From Gammaproteobacteria bacterium (GTDB lineage: Bacteria > Pseudomonadota > Gammaproteobacteria > Steroidobacterales > Steroidobacteraceae), in contig JANYFY010000019.1 in assembly GCA_025359565.1 (NCBI GenBank), positions 57,168-121,167 of the forward strand: a stretch of 64,000 bases of DNA. Direction: 5' to 3'. Below the pieces are notes generated by a model. It was given only the letters and a program-made list of their open reading frames with translations. It had not been told where the DNA came from and did not search any database. The first letter of the stretch is position 1, and each line of letters begins with the position of its first letter. The translations under genes were made by a program, and so were the position numbers. Shown one piece after another: positions 11,024 through 20,207 of the stretch.

Positions 11024-11464
11024 ATGACTCTTTTCGCATCTTATACGCGCGAACAATTGCGCCAGAGTTATGTAGACGCCTGGGCCAAGCGCATTGCCGG
11101 GCTACCGCAAAGTCCGCTCGAAATAATGATTGCGGATGCGATAGAACGTCATCCTGAGTACCAAGTATTGATTGCGGATAGAACCACTGCCTTAAACTTC
11201 GAGGGGCCGGCAGACGGTAACGAAAATCCCTATCTGCACCTCGGATTGCATATCGCAATTCGTGAACAAATATCCACGGATCGACCGCCCGGCATACGAG
11301 ATCTGCTATTTAAACTTAAAATGCAACTCGGGGAGCACCCCGCCGAACACTGCCTTATGGACGCACTCGCTGAAACATTATGGAATGCCCAGCGTGCCGG
11401 CACCGCCCCGGAGGAGGCTAGCTATCTAGCCCGCGCTTCGCGCGCTTTGTTTGGGAATATATAA
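11024..11464 (+). CDS. DUF1841 family protein
   Basis: 146 residues, matching the DUF1841 family that commonly follows nth in Betaproteobacteria. Predicted soluble, with conserved-looking blocks PLEIMIADAIERHPEY and GLHIAIREQI. Function unknown to me. The start abuts the nth stop (TAAATG). Its last 39 nt overlap the 3' end of lpdA on the opposite strand. Confidence 0.85.
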   Translation: MTLFASYTREQLRQSYVDAWAKRIAGLPQSPLEIMIADAIERHPEYQVLIADRTTALNFEGPADGNENPYLHLGLHIAIREQISTDRPPGIRDLLFKLKMQLGEHPAEHCLMDALAETLWNAQRAGTAPEEASYLARASRALFGNI

Positions 11465-12862
11465 ATCGGTCAACGTCCCTTCATAACCCTCCGCCGCCAT
11501 AGCTACGGTTTCTGAAAGTGTGGGGTGCGCGTGAATGGTCAAACCAATATCAGCGGCGTCCGCCCCCATTTCAATAGCGATGCCAATCTCAGCGATTAGT
11601 TCACCCGCGCTAGTTCCAACAATTGCACCACCAATAACTCTATGCGAATCTTTATCAAATAAAATTTTAGTAAATCCTTCGTCGCGATTGATCGCCAGAG
11701 ATCGTCCGCTAGCAGTCCACGGAAATATACTCTTTCCAAAACTTAAGCCGCTGGCTTTTGCTTCTGTCTCAGTCACTCCAACCCAAGCAATTTCAGGGTC
11801 GGTATACGCAACCGACGGAATACACCGCGCGTCGAACGAGGCCTTCTGACCTGCAGCGACCTCGGCGGCAACTTTCGCCTGATGAGTGGCCTTGTGCGCC
11901 AACATAGGCGCGCCCGTGATATCGCCAATGGCATATATATAGGCCACATTAGTGCGCATCTGTTTATCGGTGACAATCAATCCGCGCGCATCGACCGCTA
12001 CACCGGCCGCGACAGCATTGATGGCATGACCGTTTGCTAGGCGGCCCACTGCGACCAAGACCCGATCATAAACGGCTGGCTCGGGTGATTCAGGTCCCTC
12101 AAAGGTTGCATGTAAACCGTCTGTTTCAGCTCGCAGTGTCGACACTTTGGAATTCAGCAAAATGCGTTCATAACGTTTTTCAATGCGCTTAGCTAAGGGC
12201 CGTAGCAAATCGCGATCGGCACCCGGAATTAAGCCATCGCCCAATTCAACCACGGTCACTTTACTGCCTAGCCCATCATATACACAGGCCATTTCAAGAC
12301 CAATAATGCCGCCGCCGATAACTAATAAGCGAGCGCATTCCGGGAGCTCTAGCGCAGAACTTGAATCCATCATGCGCGGATCATTCGGCAAACCCGGCAA
12401 ATAAGCTATTTCGGATCCCGCCGCGATAATGCATTGTTTAAAATTAACGCGTCGCAAACCTTCGGCCACTTGAACTTCTAAGGTGTAGGGTCCGACAAAT
12501 TTCGCATCGCCGCGAATAACATCAATTTTTCGCTGCTTGGCTAGCACGGTGAGGCCATTGGTCAAACGCGTGACAACCTTGTTCTTCCACTCACGCAAAC
12601 GGCCGCGGTCTATCTGCGGCGCACTAAAGGCGATCCCGCACGCCGCCATAGACTCCGCTTCCTCCACTACCTTAGCCGCGTGTAACAACGCTTTGGAAGG
12701 AATACAACCTACGTTCAAACAGACACCCCCTAGTACTGACCAACGCTCGATCAGGGTCACCTTAAGTCCTAAATCTGCAGCACGGAAAGCCGCGGTATAC
12801 CCGCCAGGTCCCGCACCCAACACCACCAAATCAAGGGCATCCACGGGCAGCGTCACACTCAT
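11426..12862 (-). CDS. lpdA: Dihydrolipoyl dehydrogenase (E3 of pyruvate dehydrogenase)
   Basis: 478 residues. A FAD enzyme that reoxidises dihydrolipoamide with NAD+. It has FAD-binding GAGPGGYTAA, the redox disulfide in GGVCLNVGCIPSKALL, NAD-binding GGGIIGLEMA, and the C-terminal HAHPTLSE His-Glu pair. There is no extra N-terminal lipoyl domain. It is the last gene of aceE-aceF-lpdA and overlaps aceF by 4 nt. The C-terminus extends a few residues past the usual end, into the DUF1841 gene. Confidence 0.96.
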   Translation of the reverse strand: MSVTLPVDALDLVVLGAGPGGYTAAFRAADLGLKVTLIERWSVLGGVCLNVGCIPSKALLHAAKVVEEAESMAACGIAFSAPQIDRGRLREWKNKVVTRLTNGLTVLAKQRKIDVIRGDAKFVGPYTLEVQVAEGLRRVNFKQCIIAAGSEIAYLPGLPNDPRMMDSSSALELPECARLLVIGGGIIGLEMACVYDGLGSKVTVVELGDGLIPGADRDLLRPLAKRIEKRYERILLNSKVSTLRAETDGLHATFEGPESPEPAVYDRVLVAVGRLANGHAINAVAAGVAVDARGLIVTDKQMRTNVAYIYAIGDITGAPMLAHKATHQAKVAAEVAAGQKASFDARCIPSVAYTDPEIAWVGVTETEAKASGLSFGKSIFPWTASGRSLAINRDEGFTKILFDKDSHRVIGGAIVGTSAGELIAEIGIAIEMGADAADIGLTIHAHPTLSETVAMAAEGYEGTLTDLYIPKQSARSAG

Positions 12863-14193
12863 AGTAAACTCTTCACATCGCCTAACGCTTTACCTAAAAA
12901 TACTACAAAGCGGGCCGCGGCCGCACCGTCGATCACCCGATGATCGTAGGACAGCGACAGCGGCAACATCAAACGGGGCACGAAAATCCCTTTGTCAAAG
13001 ACCGCTTTATAACTCGAGCGCGATACGCCCAGAATTGCCACTTCCGGGGCGTTAATGATGGGCGTAAATGCCGTGCCGCCAATACCTCCTAAGCTCGAGA
13101 TCGTAAAGGTTCCGCCTTGCATCTCGGCCGCGGTTAGTTTTCCGGCACGCGCTTTTTCGGATAGGCTAGACAATGCGCGCGCAATGTCATACAGCGAGCA
13201 GCGGTCCGCATTCGCAATCACCGGAACCACTAGTCCGTTAGGTGTATCGGCAGCAAAACCAATATTGAAATATTTTTTTAAGACCAAACTATCGCCAGCC
13301 GGATTTAACGACGAGTTAAAATTCGGAAATTCTTTAAGTGCTAAAAGGCACGCTCTGACAATGAATGCCAGCGACGTCAGCCGAACCGACTCTTGCAGGG
13401 CTTTAGATTTAAGCGCGACCCGAGCCACTTCTAATTCAGTAATATCGGCCTCATCGTGTTGGGTAACATGCGGTAAATTGATCCAACTAGCTTGCAGGCG
13501 TGTCCCTGATATTTTTTGTATCCGCGATAGCGGTTTAAGTTCCGTGGGTCCGAACAACGCAAAGTCAACAATTGGCACTTTCGGCAACGCGCTGGGCGCC
13601 GCTTCGACTGACAGGATTTTCTTCACATGCGCTTTTACGTCAACCTGCGTAATGCGCCCCTTAGGCCCGGTACCCACCACCTTACCGAGATCTGCGCCCA
13701 ATTCACGCGCGAATTTTCGTACCGAGGGACTGGCGTGGGCACTTGAAAAAGTTTTTTCGTCGATCGAGGCGGCAGACACCGCGTTCGCTGCCAGTGGACC
13801 CGCTGTGGCGGGCACTGGGGAGGGTGCTGGGGCAGGTGCTGAGACAGGTGCTGGGGCGGGCAGTGTAGGTGCAGCGCTGGTGGGCACCGTTGGCGCGCTC
13901 GCAGTTGGCGCGCTCGCGGTTGGCGCGCTCGCGGTTGGCGCGGCGGGTAAAGCCAATGTTTCCAACACCAGAATCAGCGATCCTTCAGACACTTTGTCGC
14001 CATTCTTTAAATGGAGTTTGGCGATTCGGCCCGCCGCGGGGGCTGGCACATCCATGGCCGCCTTCTCTGTCTCAATAGTAATCAGCGGCGTTTCCTTGTC
14101 TATTTCCTGACCTTCCTTGACCAGCACATCAATCACACTCACATCGGCGAATCCGCCGATATCCGGAACGAGAACTTCAATTGGAGTAGCCAT
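12859..14193 (-). CDS. aceF: Dihydrolipoyllysine acetyltransferase (E2 of pyruvate dehydrogenase)
   Basis: 444 residues from ATG 14193. One lipoyl domain (about 1-75, lipoyl Lys in ETEKAAMDVP). A long Ala/Pro/Thr linker follows with repeated TASAP units, then a peripheral-subunit-binding domain (SPSVRKFARELG) and the catalytic domain ending in YDHRVIDGAAAARF with the active-site His and Asp. The frame could be read further upstream to 14238, but that overlaps aceE; ATG 14193 lies 4 nt after the aceE stop. Many homologues carry two or three lipoyl domains; here there is one. Confidence 0.95.
   Translation of the reverse strand: MATPIEVLVPDIGGFADVSVIDVLVKEGQEIDKETPLITIETEKAAMDVPAPAAGRIAKLHLKNGDKVSEGSLILVLETLALPAAPTASAPTASAPTASAPTVPTSAAPTLPAPAPVSAPAPAPSPVPATAGPLAANAVSAASIDEKTFSSAHASPSVRKFARELGADLGKVVGTGPKGRITQVDVKAHVKKILSVEAAPSALPKVPIVDFALFGPTELKPLSRIQKISGTRLQASWINLPHVTQHDEADITELEVARVALKSKALQESVRLTSLAFIVRACLLALKEFPNFNSSLNPAGDSLVLKKYFNIGFAADTPNGLVVPVIANADRCSLYDIARALSSLSEKARAGKLTAAEMQGGTFTISSLGGIGGTAFTPIINAPEVAILGVSRSSYKAVFDKGIFVPRLMLPLSLSYDHRVIDGAAAARFVVFLGKALGDVKSLL
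13885..13942. repeat. 15-bp tandem repeats coding the aceF linker
   Basis: On the plus strand GTTGGCGCGCTCGCG recurs about three to four times with a 15-bp period; on the coding strand it gives repeated Thr-Ala-Ser-Ala-Pro in the flexible linker after the lipoyl domain. In-frame slippage here would only change linker length. Confidence 0.75.
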
Positions 14194-14197
14194 AAGG

Positions 14198-16861
14198 TTA
14201 AACCGACAGCGGGTTAGGCTTTTCCGGGTCAATACCAAAAGTCTTCATCGCTTTCGCCACGGTGGGTGCGTCAAACTTACTCTCCTTAGCAAGGGCGCTT
14301 AAAGCCGCAATCACCACATAGTGGCGGTCAACCTCAAAAAAACTACGCAATTCGGCGCGCGAGTCACTGCGGCCATATCCATCCGTGCCCAACACCGAAT
14401 ATTGACCGGGGATCCATTGACGAATCTGATCGGCTACCGTTTTCATATAGTCGGTGGCCGCGATAAAGGGACCGTTCTGCTCCGCCAGTGCCTGTTGTAC
14501 GTAGGTAATTCGGTGCGGCTCGTTGGGATGCAGCAAATTCCAGCGCTCGACCTGCAAGGCATTTTTACGCAACTCACTGAAGCTCGTGACGGAATAAACA
14601 TCCGCCGGCACGCCAAAGTCTTTTTCAAGTATTGCGGCAGCGGCTATGACTTCACGCAAAATAGTGCCAGAGCCCAATAAAGTCACGCGTACCTTACCGC
14701 GTCCTCCCACTTGGTACAGATACATGCCGCTCAAAATACCTGACGCTGCCCCGGCAGGCATTGCAGGATGCGCGTAGTTCTCGTTCATGCAAGTGACGTA
14801 GTAAAAGACGTTCTCTTGATCTTGATACATCCGGCGCATACCATCATGCACGATGACAGCAAGCTCATAAGCAAAAGTCGGATCATAAGCCACACAGTTG
14901 GGAACCGTCGTTGCTACCAATTGGCTATGCCCATCCTGGTGCTGCAATCCCTCGCCGGCGAGTGTAGTACGTCCAGCCGTCCCTCCGATCAAAAAACCGC
15001 GCGCCTGGCTATCGCCAGCCGCCCAAATAAAGTCGCCAACGCGTTGAAATCCGAACATAGAATAATAAATATAGAACGGCACCATACTGACACCGTGATT
15101 GGCATACGCGGTAGCGGCAGCCAGCCAGGAACACAGGCTACCTGCTTCGTTAATGCCCTCCTCCAAAATCTGACCCTGTTTATCCTCACGGTAGAACATG
15201 AGCTGATCGGCGTCTTGCGGCGTGTAGAGCTGGCCTACCGAAGAATAAATACCGACCTGACGAAACATGCCTTCCATACCGAAAGTACGCGCTTCGTCGG
15301 GTACGATAGGCACTATGTGCTTACCGATATTTTTGTCTTTGACCAGAGTAGTCAACATTCGTACCAAGGCCATAGTGGTTGATATTTCGCGATCTTGGGT
15401 ACCTTCCAACAACGCATTAAAGGCTTCTAATGGCGGCACCACCAAGGATTTAACTTTCGAATATCGCGCAGGAAGATAGCCTCCCAATGCAGTACGACGC
15501 TCCTGCAAGTAGCGCAGCTCTTCGCTTTCGGGCGCAGGCTTGCGAAACGACAAGCCCGCAATCTCCTCATTGGAAATCTGGATATTGAAACGATCTCGGA
15601 AATCTTTTAATGAGTCGTCAGTAAGTTTTTTCTGCTGATGGGCCGAATTATGGCCTTCGCCTGCCTTACCCATTCCGAATCCCTTGACCGTCTTCGCGAG
15701 GATAACCGTCGGTGCACCTTTGTGCGCCACCGCCGAAGCATAGGCTGCATAGACTTTTTGCGGATCGTGCCCGCCCCGATTGAGTCTCCAAATTTCTTCG
15801 TCCGACATATTGGCAACCATCTCTTTGAGTTCAGCATACTTGCCAAAGAAATGTTCGCGAGTATAAGCCCCGCCCTTTGATTTAAAGTTCTGGTACTCAC
15901 CATCTACGCACTCTTCCATCAAGCGTTTGAGCAACCCTTTCTGATCGCGATCTAACAAGGGATCCCAGCGCGATCCCCATATCACTTTTATTACATTCCA
16001 GCCGGCGCCTAAAAATGCAGCTTCTAGTTCCTGGATGATCTTTCCGTTTCCGCGCACGGGACCATCGAGCCGTTGCAAATTACAATTAATGACGAATATT
16101 AGATTGTCTAATTTTTCGCGCACCGGCATGGTCAAAGCACCCATGGACTCGGGTTCGTCCATTTCACCATCACCCAAGAAGGCCCAAACCTTACGATCAG
16201 AGGCAGGCACGATGCCGCGATGTTCAAGATAACGAGTGAAACGCGCCTGGAAAATTGCAGTCATGGGACCCAAACCCATAGACACTGTGGGAAATTGCCA
16301 AAAGTCCGGCATGAGCCATGGATGGGGGTAGGAGGAAAGCCCCCCGCCCCCGACTTCGCGCCGGAATCGCAACAATTGCTCATCGGATAAACGACCCTCA
16401 AGATAGGCGCGAGCGTAAATACCGGGGCTCGAATGCCCCTGCATAAAGACCATGTCCCCCGGGTGAGAATTACTGCGCGCTCGCCAAAAATGGTTAAAAC
16501 CAACCTCGTACAAGGTCGCCGCCGACGCGTAAGTGGCTATATGGCCGCCATACTCGGAATTCTGTCGATTGGCCTGCACTACCATGGCCAAGGCATTCCA
16601 GCGTATATAAGCCTCGTTACGCCGTTCGAGCGAACGATCCCCAGGATAGTCAGGCTCCTGTGCCTTAGAAATGGTATTCAGATAGGCCGTGTTCGGTTTG
16701 AAGGGCAAATAAGTGCCCGACCGACGTGTGAAATCAACTAATTTTTCCAATAAAAAATGCGCTCGTTCAGGGCCCTGAGCACGCAACACCGAGTCAATGG
16801 ACTCAAGCCATTCCTGGGTTTCGGTCGGATCAATGTCTTCAAACGGTGATTGCTGAGTCAT
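14198..16861 (-). CDS. aceE: Pyruvate dehydrogenase E1 component (homodimeric type)
   Basis: 887 residues from ATG 16861 (MTQQSPFED). ThDP-dependent decarboxylase that starts the pyruvate dehydrogenase reaction. Visible: the GDGEMDEPES thiamine-diphosphate/Mg motif followed by INCNLQRLDGPVRGN, plus GHSQLVATTVPNC in the C-terminal part. Length matches the E. coli-type homodimeric E1. An in-frame upstream extension to 16927 gives a Cys-rich stretch unlike the family and was rejected. First gene of aceE-aceF-lpdA; a dyad lies just upstream. Confidence 0.97.
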   Translation of the reverse strand: MTQQSPFEDIDPTETQEWLESIDSVLRAQGPERAHFLLEKLVDFTRRSGTYLPFKPNTAYLNTISKAQEPDYPGDRSLERRNEAYIRWNALAMVVQANRQNSEYGGHIATYASAATLYEVGFNHFWRARSNSHPGDMVFMQGHSSPGIYARAYLEGRLSDEQLLRFRREVGGGGLSSYPHPWLMPDFWQFPTVSMGLGPMTAIFQARFTRYLEHRGIVPASDRKVWAFLGDGEMDEPESMGALTMPVREKLDNLIFVINCNLQRLDGPVRGNGKIIQELEAAFLGAGWNVIKVIWGSRWDPLLDRDQKGLLKRLMEECVDGEYQNFKSKGGAYTREHFFGKYAELKEMVANMSDEEIWRLNRGGHDPQKVYAAYASAVAHKGAPTVILAKTVKGFGMGKAGEGHNSAHQQKKLTDDSLKDFRDRFNIQISNEEIAGLSFRKPAPESEELRYLQERRTALGGYLPARYSKVKSLVVPPLEAFNALLEGTQDREISTTMALVRMLTTLVKDKNIGKHIVPIVPDEARTFGMEGMFRQVGIYSSVGQLYTPQDADQLMFYREDKQGQILEEGINEAGSLCSWLAAATAYANHGVSMVPFYIYYSMFGFQRVGDFIWAAGDSQARGFLIGGTAGRTTLAGEGLQHQDGHSQLVATTVPNCVAYDPTFAYELAVIVHDGMRRMYQDQENVFYYVTCMNENYAHPAMPAGAASGILSGMYLYQVGGRGKVRVTLLGSGTILREVIAAAAILEKDFGVPADVYSVTSFSELRKNALQVERWNLLHPNEPHRITYVQQALAEQNGPFIAATDYMKTVADQIRQWIPGQYSVLGTDGYGRSDSRAELRSFFEVDRHYVVIAALSALAKESKFDAPTVAKAMKTFGIDPEKPNPLSV

Positions 16862-16901
16862 AAAAAACTTACACCCTTTTACAGCGCACATGCACGCGCA
16901 G

Positions 16902-16929
16902 ACGTGTCCTGTTAATATACCTGACACGT
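16902..16929. promoter_or_regulatory. Inverted repeat upstream of aceE
   Basis: Perfect 7-bp arms ACGTGTC (16902-16908) and GACACGT (16923-16929) flank a 14-nt AT-rich centre. Centre-to-centre spacing is 21 nt, two helical turns. It lies 41-68 nt upstream of the aceE ATG, in a promoter-like position. It could be a regulator site for the pyruvate dehydrogenase operon; it does not look like an Escherichia PdhR site. No regulator can be named. Confidence 0.35.
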
Positions 16930-17024
16930 TTTAGATTTTCTAAGGTCAAGCAAGGCATTAATTTGCGGTTCTATATTATGCCGACTCGCTTACCCTTAGG
17001 GGAAATTCTCGTTGATGGCTGGGC

Positions 17025-18071
17025 ATGACCTCACTGACCCTCCAAAGACCGGACGATTGGCATGTGCATTTGCGCGATGGGGCCAATTTAAGCGCCGTGG
17101 TGAATTTCACCGCAAGCCGCTTCGGACGTGCGATCGTCATGCCTAACCTTAACCCCGCCATCGTTAATCTTGCATTAGCGCGCGCATACCGAGAACGTAT
17201 TCTTAAAGCGCTGGCACCGGGCATGGGCTTTGAGCCCCTCATGACGCTCTACCTAACCCACAACACCTCGCCCGAAGAAATTGCGCGAGCCCACGCCTCG
17301 GGTTTTGTGCATGGCGTAAAACTATATCCGGCTGGAGCCACTACACACTCCGATGCCGGTGTATCGGATATTACGAAGGTCTATGGCGCACTCGCTCGAA
17401 TGCAAGAGCTGGGCATGCCACTATTGGTACACGGCGAAACAACGAGCGGCGACATCGATATATTTGACCGCGAATCTCATTTTATCGAATCAGTGCTTCA
17501 TCCGCTGATTGAGCGCTTTCCGACACTACGCTTAGTATTCGAACACATTACGACCGCGCATGCGGTGACATTCGTCTGCGAAGCTCGGGAGGGCATCGCC
17601 GCCACGATTACGCCCCAGCATCTACTGCACAATCGAAATGCGCTGTTTACCGGCGGGATCAGGCCTCACTATTACTGTCTACCCATTTTAAAACGCGAAC
17701 ATGATCGACAAGCTCTCTTGGGTGCTGCCACCAGTGGCAATCCTAAATTTTTCCTAGGCACTGATAGCGCACCCCATGAACGTAAAGCCAAAGAAAATGC
17801 CTGTGGTTGTGCTGGAATGTTTACCGCTCATGCCGCTATTGAACTTTACGCTGAGGCTTTTGAAAGCATGAATCGACTCGACCGTCTTGAGGGTTTTGCC
17901 AGTCATTTTGGGGCAGATTTTTATAAATTGCCGCGCGCGCGCGATACGATCACGCTAATTAAGGAGTCCTGGGTGGCACCGATTTCGTATAATTTTGGGG
18001 AAGGTACGCTCATTCCGTATCGTGGCGGCGAGAATATTCCTTGGCGACTCCTGGCAAAGGAGGCGCTGTGA
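17025..18071 (+). CDS. pyrC: Dihydroorotase
   Basis: 348 residues. Zinc amidohydrolase interconverting carbamoyl aspartate and dihydroorotate in pyrimidine synthesis. The [10 protein letters not shown] metal-binding HxH is at the N-terminus. [11 protein letters not shown] holds the carbamylated Lys, and LVHGE, FEHITT and GTDSAPH supply the remaining ligands. Length and motifs fit the short E. coli PyrC class. The stop overlaps the rnt start by 4 nt (GTGA). Confidence 0.96.
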   Translation: MTSLTLQRPDDWHVHLRDGANLSAVVNFTASRFGRAIVMPNLNPAIVNLALARAYRERILKALAPGMGFEPLMTLYLTHNTSPEEIARAHASGFVHGVKLYPAGATTHSDAGVSDITKVYGALARMQELGMPLLVHGETTSGDIDIFDRESHFIESVLHPLIERFPTLRLVFEHITTAHAVTFVCEAREGIAATITPQHLLHNRNALFTGGIRPHYYCLPILKREHDRQALLGAATSGNPKFFLGTDSAPHERKAKENACGCAGMFTAHAAIELYAEAFESMNRLDRLEGFASHFGADFYKLPRARDTITLIKESWVAPISYNFGEGTLIPYRGGENIPWRLLAKEAL

Positions 18072-18745
18072 GTCAATTACCTGCGATCACCTATGCCACC
18101 CGCTTTCGCGGTTTCCTTCCCGTTGTGGTCGATGTTGAAACGGGTGGCTTCAATTCACAGACCGACGCATTACTGGAAATAGCTGCGGTGTTGGTCGAAA
18201 TGCGTACCGATGGCAGTCTTACTCGGGGTGAGACCTTTCGATATCACGTAACACCCTTTCCCGGTGCCAACCTCGAACCCGCCTCCTTAGCAGTCAACGG
18301 CATCGATCCACATCATCCCCTGCGACCCGCAATACCTGAGGAGGATGCTTTACAGCGAATATTTAAAGCAGTCCGCAATGCCATTCACGCGGCGGATTGT
18401 ACGCGCGCCGTTTTGGTGGGACATAATGCTTTTTTCGACTTAAATTTTCTCAATGCGGCCGTAGCGCGGACGCAGGTCAAGCGCAATCCCTTTCATCCGT
18501 TTACCAGCTTTGATACCTCAACTTTAGGCGGAGTGGCTTTCGGACAAACCGTTTTAATGCGCGCTACATTAGCGGCAGGTCTCGACTGGGACACCGCATC
18601 GGCTCATTCGGCCGCCTATGATGCTGAACGTACCGCAGATTTATTTTGCACGGTATGCAATCAATTCCAAGGAGTATACGACTCCAGCCGGCGCCGGATG
18701 GCCTCTATGGGTCCAATAGAAAGCGACGCCGACTCGATTAGTTAA
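18068..18745 (+). CDS. rnt: Ribonuclease T
   Basis: 225 residues. DEDD-family 3'-5' exonuclease that trims tRNA and other stable RNA 3' ends. Exo motifs are intact: VDVETGGF (Exo I), [10 protein letters not shown] (Exo II), and [14 protein letters not shown] (Exo III, DEDDh type). I chose GTG 18068 because it overlaps the pyrC TGA and has AAAGGAG at 18057-18063; an in-frame TTG at 18041 would lie before that ribosome-binding site. Confidence 0.94.
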   Translation: MSQLPAITYATRFRGFLPVVVDVETGGFNSQTDALLEIAAVLVEMRTDGSLTRGETFRYHVTPFPGANLEPASLAVNGIDPHHPLRPAIPEEDALQRIFKAVRNAIHAADCTRAVLVGHNAFFDLNFLNAAVARTQVKRNPFHPFTSFDTSTLGGVAFGQTVLMRATLAAGLDWDTASAHSAAYDAERTADLFCTVCNQFQGVYDSSRRRMASMGPIESDADSIS

Positions 18746-18751
18746 AGTTTC

Positions 18752-18798
18752 AGGCGGCAACGCATTTTAAGGCGGCAACGCAGCTTCAGGCGGCAACG
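18752..18798. repeat. Three tandem 18-bp repeats at the 3' end of grxD
   Basis: AGGCGGCAACG occurs at 18752, 18770 and 18788, an exact 18-bp period with slightly variable spacers. The last copy covers the grxD stop codon. Because 18 is a multiple of 3, on the minus strand each unit repeats the Val-Ala-Ala-(stop) reading of the gene end. It looks like a local slippage duplication of the grxD terminus. Confidence 0.8.
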
Positions 18799-19106
18799 GC
18801 ACCAGCTTGCGTCAATAACTCTTTAAGTTCGCCGTTACCGTACATTTCCATAGTGATATCACAGCCACCCACTAACTCACCTTTCACGTACAACTGGGGA
18901 AACGTTGGCCAATTAGAATAGGTCTTAAGCGCTTCGCGTACTTCGGGGTCTTCAAAAATGTTGACGTGCTCAAAATTCGCATGACAAGCCTTGAGCGCAC
19001 TCACCGTCTTCGCCGAAAAACCACATTGTGGAAAATCAGGTGTCCCCTTCATATACAGTACAACGGGTGCGGTTAACTGACTCTTAATTCGTTCGATTGC
19101 ATTCAT
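18786..19106 (-). CDS. grxD: Monothiol glutaredoxin, Grx4 type
   Basis: 106 residues. CGFS-type glutaredoxin (PQCGFSAKTV near residue 30) that carries [2Fe-2S] clusters with glutathione. TFPQLYVKGELVGGCDI is the glutathione-binding region. Length normal. The start codon overlaps the stop of the small DUF1289 gene (ATGA), so the two are probably translated together. It ends inside an 18-bp tandem repeat. Confidence 0.96.
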   Translation of the reverse strand: MNAIERIKSQLTAPVVLYMKGTPDFPQCGFSAKTVSALKACHANFEHVNIFEDPEVREALKTYSNWPTFPQLYVKGELVGGCDITMEMYGNGELKELLTQAGAVAA

Positions 19107-19279
19107 TTCAAATTTCCTCTACGGCCGGCAAGCACTTTTAATAATCTCGATCGGTCACTTTCGGACATCACTGACCAACCCGCAATTTCCTCAATTGTAC
19201 GATAGCAACCCTCGCAATACCCATCACGCCTCAGTTTGCAGATACTATTACAAGGTGACCCGTTTACAATCTCGAACAT
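19103..19279 (-). CDS. Small DUF1289 family protein
   Basis: 58 codons, reading MFEIVNGSPCNSICKL and then a CEGCYRTIEEIAGW block. The cysteine pattern C-x3-C then C-x2-C followed by RTxxEIxxW is the DUF1289 signature (small proteins, putative Fe-S or zinc binding). It ends in TGA overlapping the grxD ATG by 4 nt. Too short for many gene finders. Pairing with a CGFS glutaredoxin makes an Fe-S-related role plausible but unproven. Confidence 0.85.
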   Translation of the reverse strand: MFEIVNGSPCNSICKLRRDGYCEGCYRTIEEIAGWSVMSESDRSRLLKVLAGRRGNLK

Positions 19280-19346
19280 ATATGAACCTATTCATGACCA
19301 TCAAATTATACTACTTTAACGCCGGTCAAAGTCTTGTTCTACTCGC

Positions 19347-20207
19347 ATGAGCATCCCAGTTCCCGATGATCTTATTCTGACAGTCGAACGGGCACTCGGC
19401 GAGGACATCGGTAGCGGCGATCTGACCGCCTCGCTCATAGAGCCCGAGAAGCGCGGAAGAGCCACCGTTATAACGCGAGAAACCGCCATTCTGTGCGGCC
19501 AACCGTATGTTGAGGCGTGTTTTGCAGTCCTTGACTCTAGTGTGCAAATGCACTGGAGCGCGAAGGAAGGTGAGTCAGTTCAACCGAACCAGCTATTATT
19601 GAGCGTCGAAGGGTCAGCCCGCTCGCTATTGACCGGCGAACGAACCGCTTTGAATTTTCTACAACTATTATCGGCTACCGCAACGGTTGCGCATACCTTT
19701 GCTGCGCGTCTCGCGGGTACCTCATGCCGCGTGCTCGATACTCGTAAAACTATTCCAGGTCTTCGCACTGCGCAAAAATACGCGGTACGCGTTGGCGGTG
19801 GCCACAATCATCGGATCGGGCTTTTCGACGGCATACTGATTAAGGAAAATCACATCATGGCTGCGGGCTCAATCGCACTTGCAGTTGCCAGCGCAAAAGC
19901 CGTTGCAAATGCTCACGGCGGCATTCCTGTCGAAGTGGAAGTAGAGACGCTCGAGGAGCTAGAGCAGGCGATTAGGGCCGGTGCGGATATAGTACTACTC
20001 GACGAATTCACTGTGCCACAATTACGGCAGGCGGTGACGTTAAATCGCGCGGCACCAAGACCACTCAAAATAGAAGCGTCGGGCGGGATCACCCTGGAGA
20101 ATATTCGGCAGATTGCCGAAATCGGCGTGGATTTTATTTCGGTCGGCAGCATCACCAAGCACGTACGTGCGGTGGATCTTTCTATGCGCTTTGAATGGGA
20201 CGCTTAG
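19347..20207 (+). CDS. nadC: Nicotinate-nucleotide pyrophosphorylase (quinolinate phosphoribosyltransferase)
   Basis: 286 residues. Converts quinolinate and PRPP to nicotinate mononucleotide in NAD synthesis. Recognisable: EDIGSGDLTA, the DTRKTIPGLR active-site stretch, KYAVRVGGGHNHR, and LIKENHI. It is divergent from the DUF1289-grxD pair. Its TAG shares 4 nt with the TAA of the convergent GGDEF/EAL gene. Confidence 0.96.
   Translation: MSIPVPDDLILTVERALGEDIGSGDLTASLIEPEKRGRATVITRETAILCGQPYVEACFAVLDSSVQMHWSAKEGESVQPNQLLLSVEGSARSLLTGERTALNFLQLLSATATVAHTFAARLAGTSCRVLDTRKTIPGLRTAQKYAVRVGGGHNHRIGLFDGILIKENHIMAAGSIALAVASAKAVANAHGGIPVEVEVETLEELEQAIRAGADIVLLDEFTVPQLRQAVTLNRAAPRPLKIEASGGITLENIRQIAEIGVDFISVGSITKHVRAVDLSMRFEWDA

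Noticed and set aside
13055..14110. Long plus-strand open frame (351 codons) opposite aceF
   Set aside because: Entirely antisense to a strongly supported aceF; low-complexity Ala/Gly/Val composition mirrors the Pro/Ala linker; no family features.
14768..15382. Plus-strand frame (204 codons) opposite aceE
   Set aside because: Antisense to conserved aceE sequence, no family features.
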